From Sanguinoderma infundibulare (lineage: Eukaryota; Basidiomycota; Agaricomycetes; Polyporales; Polyporaceae), in NCBI GenBank assembly GCA_032821775.1, contig JAVLRN010000002.1, positions 4,650,001 to 4,714,000 on the forward strand: a DNA stretch of 64,000 nucleotides, given 5' to 3'. Made by a program: the position numbers and the translations under genes. A model generated the notes under the pieces. It did no database searches and had not been told where the DNA came from. It saw only the letters and a program-made list of their open reading frames with translations. Below, piece after piece: positions 24,118 to 34,728 of this stretch; positions within the stretch are counted from its first letter, which is position 1; the number at the start of each line of letters is the position of its first letter.

Positions 24118-24384
24118 GTGCGGGCATCGCTCGGACTCGAGGTGGATGAGGCTGCGGAGCGGAAGAACCCATTGTTGGATATGGACAAGAACGCCGAGTT
24201 TTCGACTGTTTGCGCGTTCCGATGTTCGCGCCGCTGCAAGGTGAATATTGCCAAATGCTACGCGTTCTTGCGCGTACTTACTGTTGTGCCGCCGGGACGC
24301 ACGCGTTCAAGCGGGACATGGTGCACGTCAACTCACTATCCAGTAAGTACTGAAACCCGCTTTCCAAAAGCGCAAGCCTTATGA
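24118..24384 (+). pseudogene. Degenerate copy of the unknown ORF at 45388..45759
   Basis: This stretch carries Leu-Glu-Val-Asp-Glu-Ala-Ala-Glu-Arg-Lys and the following Pro-Leu-Leu-Asp-Met-Asp-Lys-Asn-Ala in the same order as the minus-strand frame near gene C. The N-terminal two-fifths of that frame is missing here. It marks the 5' edge of the duplicated gene B/C module. Function unknown. Confidence 0.45.
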
Positions 24385-24799
24385 CCGTCTTTCCGGCTGC
24401 GGATTGTCTTGTCGTGCGCTGTTCGCAAAGTCAGACGTGGAGACGATGCGCCGCCAGGCCTCAGGCAAACTGCTGGTCGCTGCTTGCTCACAAGAGAAAT
24501 ACAGAGCGAGTGCGTCTACGAGCTCCCGTAAAACAGATCGTATGTCTGAACTGGAAGGCTAATGATATCATTACTGCAGGCTTTCGTTTGAACGCAAATG
24601 TTCCGTTGCGTTGGTTGAGGACTTCAGACTCCCCGAAACGTTTGGCAAGTCCAGCTTCTGAAACACGCGGACTGCGGGCCGCACATCGTCGAACAGCAAA
24701 AGATTTTCGCTGCGGGAGACATGCGGACACACAACCAGCACTACCGACCGTGATGAGGTGCGATGGTCGAATACCTCCAGAACCAGGATGCGACTGGGG

Positions 24800-24805
24800 T
24801 ATAAA
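24800..24805 (+). promoter_or_regulatory. TATA box of gene B
   Basis: TATAAA in the context GGGGTATAAAGGGC, 110 bp upstream of the ATG at 24910; identical context and spacing exist upstream of gene C. Confidence 0.6.
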
Positions 24806-24909
24806 GGGCAAACTTCTCGTTTGTCCAAACCTCATCGGTTCGCCGCTTCTCTCCTTCCTGCATCTAGCACCCACGCTCTTTTGAAGCTTTCAATCCTTCA
24901 CTCTCAACA

Positions 24910-26740
24910 ATGCGCTCCGCCGCCATCTTGTACGCTCTCACCGCCCTTGCCGTTTCCGGGTACGGGGCTCCGCTCGTCGCCCGCACCGAGACGGCCTCGA
25001 ACGTGGTTTGCACGAGCAAGACGTGAGTGCCCGCTGGTTTCCCCATCTTCCAATAGACATCGGCTGACGCACGTTTTCTTGTCGTCCTGCAGCCCGCTCG
25101 ATGCGACCGCGACAACTGCGGCCATGCAGGAGATCTCGGCCGCGTCCACCGTCGGCCAGTCTGGCAGCGTCAAGTTCACCGTGACGCCCGCCGTGTCTGG
25201 CGCCACCGTCAACATCACCCAGACGGCCTTCCAGGGTGAGTCGTCGCCACTTTCGGTGTTGGTGTATTTCGCACGAGTGCTGACGGGACGGATGGCACAC
25301 GCAGAGGGCGTCAAGGCGGCGTTCGCGGTCTGCGGCACCGACGTGCCGTTCACGGCGACGTTCGCGGGCGGGGCGACGTCGGGCGACGTGAACGTCGTCC
25401 TCCAGGGGGTCAGCAGCTCGGTCACTCCGCCCCCGCCCCACTATGACTCTGGTTACCCGTACCCTTACCCGTACCCGTACCCGTACCCGTACCCGTACGA
25501 CCCTGCTTCGCCGGTGGGGCCTTTCGGTGCTGGTGGTCGTCAGGGCGGCTTTGGCGGCCTTCGTGGTGGTTCTCAAGGCCCGAACAACCAAGGCCAGAAC
25601 GGCCAGAACAACCAGGGCCAGAACGGCCAGAACCAAGGTCAGAACCAGGGAGGGCAGGGGCCGACTGGTGGTAACACCGGGGGCGCCGCTGGTGGGGCTG
25701 GTGGTCACAGGGCTCGTGAGGCCGTTCCGCCCCCGCCGCCGCCTCCGTACGTCACCCCTCGCCCGCCGTTCCCCGCTCCCCCCGTATACCCTGGTCCTCA
25801 AGGCCCGTACAACCAAGGCCCGAACAACCAAGGCCCGAACAACCAGGGCCAGAACGGCCAGAACCAAGGTCAGAACCAGGGAGGGCAGGGGCCGACTGGT
25901 GGTAACGCCGGCGGCGCCGCTGGTGGGGCTGGTGGTCACAGAGCTCGTGAGGCCATTCCGCCCCCGCGCCCGCCTCCGTACGTCACCCCGCGCCCGCCGT
26001 TCCCCGCTCCCCCCGTATACCCTGGTCCTCAAGGCCCGAACAACCAGGGCCAGAACGGCCAGAACCAAGGTCAGAACCAGGGAGGGCAGGGGCCGACCGG
26101 TGGTAACGCCGGCGGCGCCGCTGGTGGAGCTGGTGGTCACAGGGCTCGTGCTCCTCCCCCGCCGCCCCCTCCCCATGTCGCTCCTTTCCCGCCCTCCCCC
26201 GCTCCTCCCTTCGAGCCCGGCTTTGGCCTTGGCCTAGGTGTTGGCGTCGGCGTCGGTGCTGGCCCGGCTGGCGGTCCCGGCGGCCCACACCGCGTTCGCG
26301 AGGCCGCTCCCCCGCCGCCGCCCCCTCCCCATGTCGCTCCTTTCCCGCCCTCGCCCGCTCCTCCCTTCGAGCCCGGCTTTGGCCTTGGCCTAGGTGTTGG
26401 CATCGGCGGCGGTCCTGGCCCTCAGGGTCCTGCTGGCGGTCGCGCTGGCGGTCCTTCGGGTGGTGCTGGCGGTCCTTCGGGTGGTGCTGGTGGTCCCGCT
26501 GGTGGTCCCCACAAGGCCCGTGGGGTTCTCCCCCCGCCCCCTCCCCCGCACCTCGCTCCCCCGCCCCCCAGCCCCGCTCCTCCCTTTGAGCCTGGCTTTG
26601 GCCTTGGTGCAGGTGTCGGCGTCGGTGCTGGCCCGGCTGGCGGTCACGGCGGCCCCCACCGCGCTCGCGAGGCTGCTCCACCGCCCCCGCCGCCTCCCCG
26701 CCCCCACGGCATCCCTCCCCCGCCTCCGTTCGCCGCCTAA
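24910..26740 (+). CDS. Pro/Gly-rich repetitive secreted protein, family copy B
   Basis: Exons 24910..25022, 25093..25235 and 25305..26740 splice in frame to 563 aa. A signal peptide (residues 1 to about 21) leads into the same non-repetitive N-terminal domain of about 100 residues as copy A, with cysteines in the Val-Cys-Thr-Ser and Val-Cys-Gly contexts. Then come a Tyr-Pro run (seven YP units), an Asn/Gln/Gly-rich segment of NNQGQNGQ-type repeats, and alternating polyproline and Gly-rich blocks. His-Arg-Ala-Arg-Glu-Ala or variants (Val-Arg-Glu-Ala, Ala-Arg-Ala, Lys-Ala-Arg-Gly) open each proline block. It ends Pro-Pro-Phe-Ala-Ala. Copy C is its close inverted duplicate. The role is unknown; secretion and a structural or matrix role are inferred. 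Confidence 0.85.
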
Positions 26741-27479
26741 ACAGGGTCCCACGTACAACCACCCTGCGCCAGCGCACCCTCCACTGCTTATTCTTAATAC
26801 CCTTCCCTTAATTAGACGAGCAGTGCGAGACAGCTGTGAAGGGCTTCTTCAACAATCAATCCTCCTAGATACATACATTCCCGCAATATTCGTTTAGAGC
26901 AGAGACGCATTTACTTATTGTTACTCAGGCCTCGCGGCATCGATTAATGTGGTTCCCGTGTTCGCGAATGTTATTCCTCGTTTGCGAAACCGCTTATTGG
27001 ACGTACCAGCTCCATCCAACATGAACGCGGCCAACTGCAACTGTAAGAAACAATCTCGACGCTAGATGTTCCGCACCTGCCGCTTAGTGACTCGTGCTTT
27101 GTGTCGAATAAATGTTGGAGTCTGTTCGTGTCGACGTTGACCGAGGGTGTCGGGCGAAAGGATTTTGGTATACCCGTCACTCCCAAGACCTTGTCGTGGT
27201 CAACTCGAGGGGACAAGAGCCGGGAAGTGCGAACGGGAGGTGTTATACAAACTTCGGGAGACTCCGAACAAACACTATGTGTGACATTGAAAAGACCGCG
27301 CACGCCTAACAAGCTCCACGACCGATGCGCAACTTCGACTGCAATTGCTGCTGTAGTTCTTCCATGCACGTTGACACCTCAGTCCAACATAACGCCTCCG
27401 GCATCTCCTCGTCCGCAACCTCCTCGTAGTGAACCACCCCCGAACAACGTTCCGACACCAGCGGGCTCGTTATGGTGTC
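26741..27479. other. 3' flank of gene B, part of the duplicated module
   Basis: About 26820..27310 matches 42960..42500 (inverted), including the words CAATCAATCCTCCTAGATAC and GTTCGCGAATGTTATTCCTCG. No gene is seen. High conservation of this non-coding flank reflects recent duplication. Confidence 0.6.
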
Positions 27480-28000
27480 TGCAGCAATTGCCTTCGCAAC
27501 CCTGCGTGCCGAACCACGCCGACGCGGCCTCCTGGATGACCATGAGCGCGTCGCGAAGGGTAGGACTGGATCGCGCGACACGCGCCGCGAACGCGCGCAC
27601 GTCAAACGCGTTCAGCGAGCCGTCCGCAGGCCCGAGGGGTGCCCGGGGAGACAAACTTTGCGGAGACGAGCCGCGCAGCCTTCTTGGACACGGACCACCG
27701 TGGTATCGGAAAATGGTGGTGCGGCACCGGGCGACGAGCCGCATACCGACGTTCGCCCATCGGAAGCTCTTCATCCTACACGGTGATGTCGAGGTTGGTC
27801 AGCTGCAAGCGGCAAAACGCGGCTTCGATGTCGGCCTGCGAAAAACGTGAGCGCGGTGTGAGCCTCGCGCATATTCCTGGTGCGCACCATGACTCACCAA
27901 CACACGACCGAGGTCCAACCGCCCTCTGGCCGATCGAAGCCGGATCCTCCAAATCGGACAAGACTTACATCGATGTCGAATAACAGTAGACCCGGACGGG
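27480..28000 (-). pseudogene. F-box-type protein, C-terminal relic
   Basis: On the minus strand a spliced reading gives a helical segment and then a stop codon where the F-box relics at 37830..41553 continue. A second frame resumes with Phe-Asp-Val-Arg-Ala-Phe-Ala...Thr-Leu-Arg-Asp-Ala, the same block as Phe-Asp-Val-Arg-Ala-Phe-Ala-Thr-Arg in the relic at 39821..41553. Only the 3' part of the gene is represented. Family assignment rests on those longer relics. Confidence 0.5.
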
Positions 28001-28110
28001 CAGGCACGATGCGTTGTCTGTAAAGCACGTAGATCGGATCCCGGTCACTGCGAGTACAAGAAACTAAATGGATCTATAGTGAGCACGAGCGTGCATTCGC
28101 GATGCCATGG

Positions 28111-29592
28111 TTAGACTGGACCACCCAACTTCGTCGATCTGGCCTTCACCAGAAACTCGCGGGCCTCGTCCCAGCTCGTCATCCGCTCCCGCTCCTTTCC
28201 CATCGCCTCACCCCTCCTGATCTCTTCGGCATCGATCCTCTTCCAGTCCTCGAAGTCCGTCACCCGCCCGTCCCGGAGTCCCGCCTCGACCACGGGCGGG
28301 ATCGAGTCAAAGTCGACGTCCTCCGCCCGCGGCAGTACTTCTACCGCCACCCCCTCCCCAACAGCCGGGTGCGAACGAGACTGCGAGTCGGGGAAGTGGT
28401 CGTGGAGGATGGCGTCGGCGACGGCGTACGCGTCCAGCATTGTGCTCGCGAGCACCCCCCGCGCGCCCATCGCGGCCCACCCGCTCGCGTACGCCCTCCG
28501 CACGACTTGCCCGTCTGCGCCGACGACCCGTCCCCCCGCCGCCGTGCGGACGTGGCCCAGCGCGGGGTCGTACCACGGCGCGGAGGGTTCCGCCCAATGC
28601 CCGAGGGAGGTGACGACGAGGTCGGTCGAGAGCGTCGAGGTCTCGCCTGTGGGCACGGCGCGCTGCGAGGCGTCAAGTGTCGTGTGCGCGAGAGTGAGCG
28701 CGAGGCGGGTTGGATCGGAGGGGATGGCGAGGCCGGTAGGCGAGCGGAAGAAGTCGAGCGACCACGTCTTCTTCGTCGTCCCGAACGCGTTCTTGGACCC
28801 CTTCTGCAGCAGTTGCACCGTCCGCGTCTGCTGGCGGGTCAGCGCCCGCCCTCCGTGTGCCTGTGCTGAGGAGAGCAGCGCAGGGTCGAGCGGGACCATG
28901 GCCGCGTCGGGGAGGTTCATCATCTCGCGCAGCTCCTTGGTGGTGAACGCGGCCTGGAGCGGGCCGCGGCGGCCGACGATCGAGACGTGCTCGACGGCGG
29001 ATTGGCGGAGGACGGCGAGGACGGGCGCGGGGACGTCGTAGGGCGCGAGGCGCGCGGGCGGGGTGAGAAGCATGCGCGCGATGTCAAGTGAGACGTTGCC
29101 TTGGCCGACGAGAGTGACGTGCCGGATACGTGAGAGTGGAGGAGGGGGCAGGTGTGAGGGGTGTTGGGTGTACCAGTGCACGAGCGAGAGTGCGGGAACG
29201 CAGTGCTGCGAGGGGGGCAGGGCGGGGTGGAGGATCGGCGCGGTGCAGCCGGTCGAGAATAGGACATGAGTGTAGTAGGAGAGGAGGGATTGAACGGGGA
29301 GGAGTAGGTTTTGGGGGATTCGCGAGGTCTCGCCGATGTTGACGTTTCCAAAGAAGCGTAGACGGGGGTCGGCGGCTGCAGTGTCGAATTTGTGCGTGCA
29401 GTTCTTGACTTCTGGATGATCTGGAGCTACGCCATACCGAACGAGGCCGTATGGAGCCCACAGCCGATCATACATGTCGATCTTCAGCGGCGACGCTTGC
29501 GCACTCGTCTGCGGTAGCACAGAGAGCAGCCGTGAGGCCACGTAGAAGGCAGACGGTCCTCCGCCCACTATGGCGAGCTTGAGCGGTCCCAT
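28111..29592 (-). CDS. ARH1: Ferredoxin/adrenodoxin-NADP+ reductase (ARH1/FDXR type)
   Basis: A single uninterrupted 493-codon frame. The FAD-binding motif Val-Gly-Gly-Gly-Pro-Ser-Ala-Phe-Tyr (9-17) is followed by the family signature Tyr-Gly-Leu-Val-Arg-Tyr-Gly-Val-Ala-Pro-Asp-His-Pro (48-60). The NADP-binding motif Gly-Gln-Gly-Asn-Val-Ser-Leu-Asp-Ile-Ala-Arg (163-173) and the C-terminal Gly-Trp...Arg-Gly-Val segment are also present. The enzyme passes electrons from NADPH to mitochondrial ferredoxin for iron-sulphur cluster and haem synthesis. The length fits the family. The frame begins almost directly at the FAD fold, so no mitochondrial presequence is visible; either import uses an internal signal or an upstream exon has been missed. 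It is intronless, unlike its intron-rich neighbours. Confidence 0.93.
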   Translation of the reverse strand: MGPLKLAIVGGGPSAFYVASRLLSVLPQTSAQASPLKIDMYDRLWAPYGLVRYGVAPDHPEVKNCTHKFDTAAADPRLRFFGNVNIGETSRIPQNLLLPVQSLLSYYTHVLFSTGCTAPILHPALPPSQHCVPALSLVHWYTQHPSHLPPPPLSRIRHVTLVGQGNVSLDIARMLLTPPARLAPYDVPAPVLAVLRQSAVEHVSIVGRRGPLQAAFTTKELREMMNLPDAAMVPLDPALLSSAQAHGGRALTRQQTRTVQLLQKGSKNAFGTTKKTWSLDFFRSPTGLAIPSDPTRLALTLAHTTLDASQRAVPTGETSTLSTDLVVTSLGHWAEPSAPWYDPALGHVRTAAGGRVVGADGQVVRRAYASGWAAMGARGVLASTMLDAYAVADAILHDHFPDSQSRSHPAVGEGVAVEVLPRAEDVDFDSIPPVVEAGLRDGRVTDFEDWKRIDAEEIRRGEAMGKERERMTSWDEAREFLVKARSTKLGGPV

Positions 29593-30278
29593 GGCGGTTG
29601 ATGCTTATGACTCGGAACCAGCACGTTCTACAGTGCCTTTTTAGAGAAGGACACTGTGCTCTACCTGTCAATAGCCGGGACTCGGTGAGTAAAGTAGTTG
29701 CCCATGATGGAGCCAGCAAAGTGTGGTTGACGCCGGTGATGCCGATTTGCCGTGGCGGTGCCACATTATTACTATTCTCCCACGGACTTTCTCCGAATGT
29801 TTCCGACGGTTCCAGCTCACGCCTGCGAAGGCTTGACCTTGAGCGTCCTACTAACATGATCTCTTCGCAGGAGGCACCGCACCACCGCTTGAGAACAGCA
29901 CACCTGGGACCTTGCAATTATGATTCATCGGCTGGGCCTGGCACACCGCAAATGGCGCAGATGCGGAGTCCCGACGCGGAACGTCCCTCCGGTCTGCCAT
30001 CGCCCATGACGTTAGTGTGTTGTATAACCTTCGTTCGAGTAATCTCCCCTCGCATTAGTAAGGCGTCTTATTCGTCCCGTATGACCAAAAAGAATTGCTG
30101 ACTTGGACATTGGCACGACTTCGATGGACATTTTTAGGTACGCAATCGCTCGCGAGTACAACTCTATACGGTCACCGGCTGCCTAGGCCCTTCGATAAAG
30201 CGGTAAGCTTTGGGATGCCATGTGAGTGCACCCGCATCGTCGAGTGTATGGAAATGTGACTCACGTTGCGCTCGTTCG
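29593..30278. other. Intergenic
   Basis: Contains the ferredoxin reductase promoter on the right of that gene and the 3' end of the aegerolysin gene. No other gene supported. Confidence 0.4.
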
Positions 30279-30907
30279 CTACAACCCAGGCTTGTTGAGG
30301 ACGTCGACGGTGATCGTCCCCAAAGCGCCACCGCTGTAGTTCGCACCGTAGTGCTCGACCATGAACTTGGAGTTCGAGCCGCTGACGCTCCAGCCGTTCG
30401 TCTTCGATCCCCACGGGCAGTCCCAGTAGAAGTGGCGGATCTGCCTGTCGTTGTCGCTCGGATCGACGAGGTCGAAGTTGCCCTCCGTGCCCGAGGCGGC
30501 GTCAGACCGCCCGCAGGAGCTGAACTCGAGGTGGTTGTATGGGTCGATGACCTGGTTGTTGTACGTGTTGGTCCCGACCTCTTGGTCCTTGTTGCCTGTG
30601 TGCGTGCACGGCGGCACCGCGCAAAGTCAGTCGTCTCGCATATCGTGTGCAGCCGGACTGCGGGAGACTTACCGTTGATGTACAGCTTTCCCCAGGAGAG
30701 CGAGAGGTTCTTCACCTTGATAGGGATGTTGCCGATGTTGTTGATGCGGATGGTGACCCACTGGGCGTACGCTCGGAGAATGGGGTCGGCGTATGGGTCG
30801 GCGTCGGTGCTGCGGGTGGTGACGGGCGCACTCGTGGTAGTAACGGCCGCATTGCCACTCGGGACAGCGACAGTGGTGGTGACGGTGGTGGTGGTGGTGG
30901 TAGACAT
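30279..30907 (-). CDS. Aegerolysin-family protein (lipid-binding partner of a bipartite pore former)
   Basis: Two exons on the minus strand (30907..30673, 30595..30279) splice in frame to 183 aa. The last 139 residues or so carry the aegerolysin hallmarks: an Ala-Tyr-Ala-Gln-Trp start, a Trp-Gly-Lys-Leu segment, Cys-Gly-Arg-Ser-Asp-Ala, the stretch around Arg-His-Phe-Tyr-Trp-Asp-Cys-Pro-Trp-Gly-Ser and a C-terminal Gly-Ala-Leu-Gly-Thr-Ile. Known aegerolysins are small beta-sandwich proteins that bind specific membrane lipids and recruit a MACPF partner. Unusually, a Thr/Ser/Val/Ala-rich extension of about 44 residues precedes the domain; it is not a typical signal peptide. The MACPF gene at 31928 is divergently transcribed. 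Toxic activity is inferred from the family only. Confidence 0.95.
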
Positions 30908-31927
30908 GTTGAGGATCGATGGTAGTTGTGCGTACACGGCGTGGGGTGGTCTGCTCAGTGCTGAGAGTCGCTGACTCTCTGCCCTGGTTTTATGTATTTC
31001 TAGGTCGTGCTCCGACAGCCCTGCCGATGTCGAACCATCGTCATGTGGTCCCTGTGCACCATACGCGGCCGTACGAACCTTGCAGTCGGACATGAGGTGA
31101 TGCGAAGCTTGCCACTCCAATCTGATGTGTGAACATTGGCAGGTCCGAATCCTCAGAACTCGATAGGCGATGAATGCTCGAGTCAAGTTCCTGACAGACA
31201 TCAATTACAATCCTTCCGCCTGACCCCCCTCGGCCACGCAACCTTCTCGGGACTCACCGTCCTTGCCAGTCAAATGATGGTAAAGTTCGGTTCTGAGGCG
31301 TGCATCAGTCCCTTCGGAACGCTCCGGAATGTTAATCTACTCCTCATCTCCTCTCTCAAGGCACCGAACGGAAGCGTTCTTGCAGACACGGTACGTAACC
31401 ACTTCCATGGTCAGCGTAAAGTTGTGTCGAGCTGACAGCTTCCAGTCTCCATTTTCCCTTCTTTTCACCCACCGGGGCGCCGGTTACAAGCACAATGATA
31501 TTGAATACTATAATAAACTGGCAACTTCCTGTCCTTCTGTTCCCTTCTTCCGCCGGCCGTGACGGGCCAGTCCACGCCCGAGAATAAGGAACCGCCGGCC
31601 TCAATCCTCGCAGCCTGTACGTCTTGGTGGCTCAGGACTTCCATGCCGTTCGTGCGAGTCACTCGCTGTTTATTGTGCATGGCTTCCAATCCTCCGTCAA
31701 CGCCCCATCCATACAATATGAGATGACCACCGTCGGTGGTGCCGTCATTGTGTCATTAGAGCTCCTCGTTCGTGCTCAGGTGATGGGGGAAACCTGAGGA
31801 AGCCTGTCATCCTGATGATGCAAGTCGTATCCGTGGATATAGAGGCCAGTCGATTCAGACTCCCCCATCTCCCAGGTCCAACCTCAGGATTCCAACGCAC
31901 GGACACCCGCTCCATCCGCTACTCACA
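30908..31927. promoter_or_regulatory. Shared 1-kb promoter region of the aegerolysin/MACPF pair
   Basis: The two start codons face away from each other across 1,020 bp. On the aegerolysin side a TATA-like CATAAAA (minus strand, about 30988..30994) lies about 85 bp from its ATG. The spacing suits co-regulation from a bidirectional promoter. A short pyrimidine-rich stretch at about 31340..31360 is the only other notable feature. Confidence 0.5.
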
Positions 31928-34039
31928 ATGGCGACCGCACCGGTTCAAACGTTCCAGGATTGGCCTGCGACGCCTGTAAGTGCTCACCGTCGCTGTGCAC
32001 GACTCCGTATTTCTTATTGATACTTATTTCTACGCCCAACAGCAAGTCCAGTCTATTGTCAGTTCCACCCCGGACCCCAGAGCTGCAGGCGACACCCTCA
32101 CCGATGTCATCGCCGACGCGACTCGCCGCAACAAGCTTGTAAGTACTACTCATTCGCGTCTCCTGCCGCTAACGTATGTGCCGACCCACGCTTCTACAGA
32201 TCGACGACAACAACCTGCTCAAGGGCATCCGCATGACGGCGGGCGGGCCGTCGCCCAGCGCCCGCGAGCTCATCGTGCGCCCGGACACGCTCAACGCGGT
32301 CATCGACAACCGTGCGACGATTGACACGACGACGGTTGAAGCCGAGTTCACAGAGACGCTCATGGAGTCCAACTACAACGCCGTCTCCGTGGAGGTCTCC
32401 GCTCCATAGTCGGTGTCGCTTTTCCATCAATGTACCGAACATCGCTAACGACATCCTCGTCTGCAGCGTGACGGCCAGTGCGTCGTACTCAAACGAATCG
32501 AGCTACAAGAACACGGAGACGCAGAAGACGATATACACGTCCTCACGCTACCTCTTCCCTCAGGGCCGCATCGACTTCAGCCCGCCGGGCTCGGGCTTCG
32601 TGGACGCCATCCAGCTCAGCCCGGTGTTTACGGACGCGGTGGCCGCCGCGCTCGCTAAGGGCACTCGCGCCGAGCAGCGCGAGGCCCTGTGGAGCGTGCA
32701 GGATGAGTTTGGCCACGTTTTCCGCACGAGGGTCCAGATCGGCGGCACCTTGTCCGCGCATACCATGGATACGTTTAACCGCACCGTGCGTTTTCCTATC
32801 GCTGGCTTTTATACATGAGGTTATATGTTGACAGCGGGATTTTATTCACCTCAGGAGAACGAAACGAGCGTGAAGGAGGACGTCAAGGCCGGCCTCGAGG
32901 TCGCCGTCAAGGACTGGGGCGCGGGCGTGACCGCCGGCCACGGCAACACCCAGACGACGATCACCACGTCCCAGGGCCGGACGCTCGACGTGAAGTACAT
33001 CGTCGAGGTAGGGAACTGGCCGTCTGCGCAGGCAATTTCGTGCGAGGCTGACTCCGTGTCACAGGGCGGGGACTACACCCAGATCCAGAACACGACTGCG
33101 TGGATCGCGTCGACGAACGAGTCCGCGTACTGGCGCGTGGTCGAGGTCGTCCAGGTCGTCCCGATCTTTGATCTGCTCCCGGACGCGATCAAGGGCACAG
33201 TGAACATGCTCATGACGCCGCTCCTCGGACAGTCAGTAGCTTCCGCCCCTTCTCTCTCTCTTTCACCGCTGATTCGAGCCGCCGCTGCCGAACCAAACTC
33301 GAAGGTGGGTGGCCGTCGAGCAGGTCCCGTACACGTCTAGCTTCCCGGTGGGTATCTACCGCCCGACCGCGACCGCGGTCCCGGACGGGTGGTACTTTCT
33401 CGGGCACACCGCCGACGCGACCCAAGCGCTCATCGTCAAGCCCACGCTCCCGCCCAAGAGCGGCCGCAACGTCGCGGTCACGCCCGCCCAGGCCGGCTCA
33501 GGTGCGCGTCCTCCTCACCGTCGTCGTCGCCGAGTACCTCGCTGACTCACGCGCGCGCACGCCGCAGGCTTCACGAACCAGCCGAGCGCGAGCCTACCGC
33601 AGTACGAGATCCTGTCGACGTTCTTCAACGGGTACACGCCGGGGGTCGCGCCCGACAAGTCTCTTGGCGCGCTCAGGCCGGGGCTCTTCCTCGAGGGCCG
33701 CTGGGAGCTGGTGAGTGCCTGTGGTCACCGTTTGGGCATGTAGTGGCTCGCGCCGTGCTAAAACCGTCCTCGACAGGTAGGCGACGTCATCGCGACGGCG
33801 GTTTATATCACGGTGAGTCCCCCCTCCGTCGCCTCCGCCTTCTCGTCATGTTCAGAGTGCTGGCCACTGACCGCGCATATGTAAAACAGCACCCGAACGT
33901 GGCCCAGGACCCGGTGGACGAGTGCTTCGACCTCAAGTCGGTCGTGCAGGTCAGCCTGCCGGGCGCGGGCAACAGCCTGCCTCGTCCGCGCTGGGTGCTG
34001 CGCAAGAACGTCGTCCTCTTCGACTCGGGCGAGAACTGA
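31928..34039 (+). CDS. MACPF-domain protein, pleurotolysin B-like
   Basis: Nine exons (31928..31975, 32043..32138, 32200..32408, 32467..32785, 32855..33231, 33305..33501, 33568..33710, 33777..33812, 33890..34039) splice in frame to 524 aa. The junction of exons 3 and 4 uses a weak donor and is the least certain. The signature Phe-Gly-His-Val-Phe, six residues, Gly-Gly is a variant of the MACPF consensus. Downstream come a Trp-Ala-containing block, a Tyr-Trp-Arg-Val-Val-Glu-Val segment and a C-terminal beta-rich domain ending Val-Leu-Phe-Asp-Ser-Gly. Known MACPF partners of aegerolysins assemble into a membrane pore after aegerolysin binding. No signal peptide is apparent, as in mushroom homologues. 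Length matches the pleurotolysin B group. Activity here is inferred. Confidence 0.92.
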
Positions 34040-34728
34040 GTGTGATATGGACGTCGTCGCACACACAGCCGAGGCAAAAAAAAAGAAGGTTGTGTTACGC
34101 ATGAACGGTTGGAGAGATTCTGTAGTCGCTTGCGCATTGTACGAATAATCGATGAGTCAGATGGTTGGTTTTGACATGAAGACAACATAAGTAGCCTCAT
34201 CCGCACCTCGGCCGCTCCTGATTCCAGTACGGCGCTGATGCAACATGACATTGAGCACGCCAGACAGCGGCAGCGTGCCAGCCTTGCGCGTGATGGTTTG
34301 CGTGGAGCCTGCGGATATGAGCCGCTATGTCGCAGTAGAAGTCGGCAGCATATGGAGAAGCAAAGGGGAGGGATATGAATATTTGCCGCGGCTGTCGCAA
34401 GGACAGCCCACGCTGACGCGGAAGTGAAACGGAAGATCGTTGAAGACTCTGCGCAAAACGGTCGAGGAGGTTCGAGTGCATATTTCAATCGCGCTCCAAG
34501 TCCGAGCCCACTTGGCCCGTCGAATCGCCGCGGGGATCAATCAACGACGACACGACCCAGACCCAGAAAATGCACAGAACACAAAGAACCGCAGGCGCGG
34601 GCGGGCGGCGAATTGGTACACCCCCACAAAGCGTACATATATCCCCACGACGTGTCTCTTGAATATATGTGCACCCGAGTTTCTGGGAACGATGCGGTCC
34701 TTGTCTCGTCCAAACTTCCAAATCTTAG
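34040..34728. other. Convergent intergenic region
   Basis: Separates the 3' ends of the MACPF gene and the DUF6534 gene. A short oligo-A run at 34077..34085 follows the MACPF stop. Nothing else supported. Confidence 0.4.

Larger units (their letters stand above)
24130..27310. repeat. Segmental duplication unit containing gene B (inverted partner at 42500..45615)
   Basis: Over about 3.1 kb this unit is homologous, in inverted orientation, to 42500..45615. The shared parts are the unknown frame upstream, the promoter with its TATA box, the three-exon gene and a 3' flank of about 570 bp. A third partial copy is at about 60254..62246. Confidence 0.8.

Noticed and set aside
24758..25304. Extended 5' start for gene B at 24758
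   Set aside because: That frame reads through the TATA box and both introns. The spliced model from 24910 gives a signal peptide and matches copies A and C.
30164..31204. Single 346-codon minus-strand frame covering the aegerolysin region
   Set aside because: The aegerolysin motifs are split between two frames separated by a clear intron; the long frame reads through the intron into the wrong frame.
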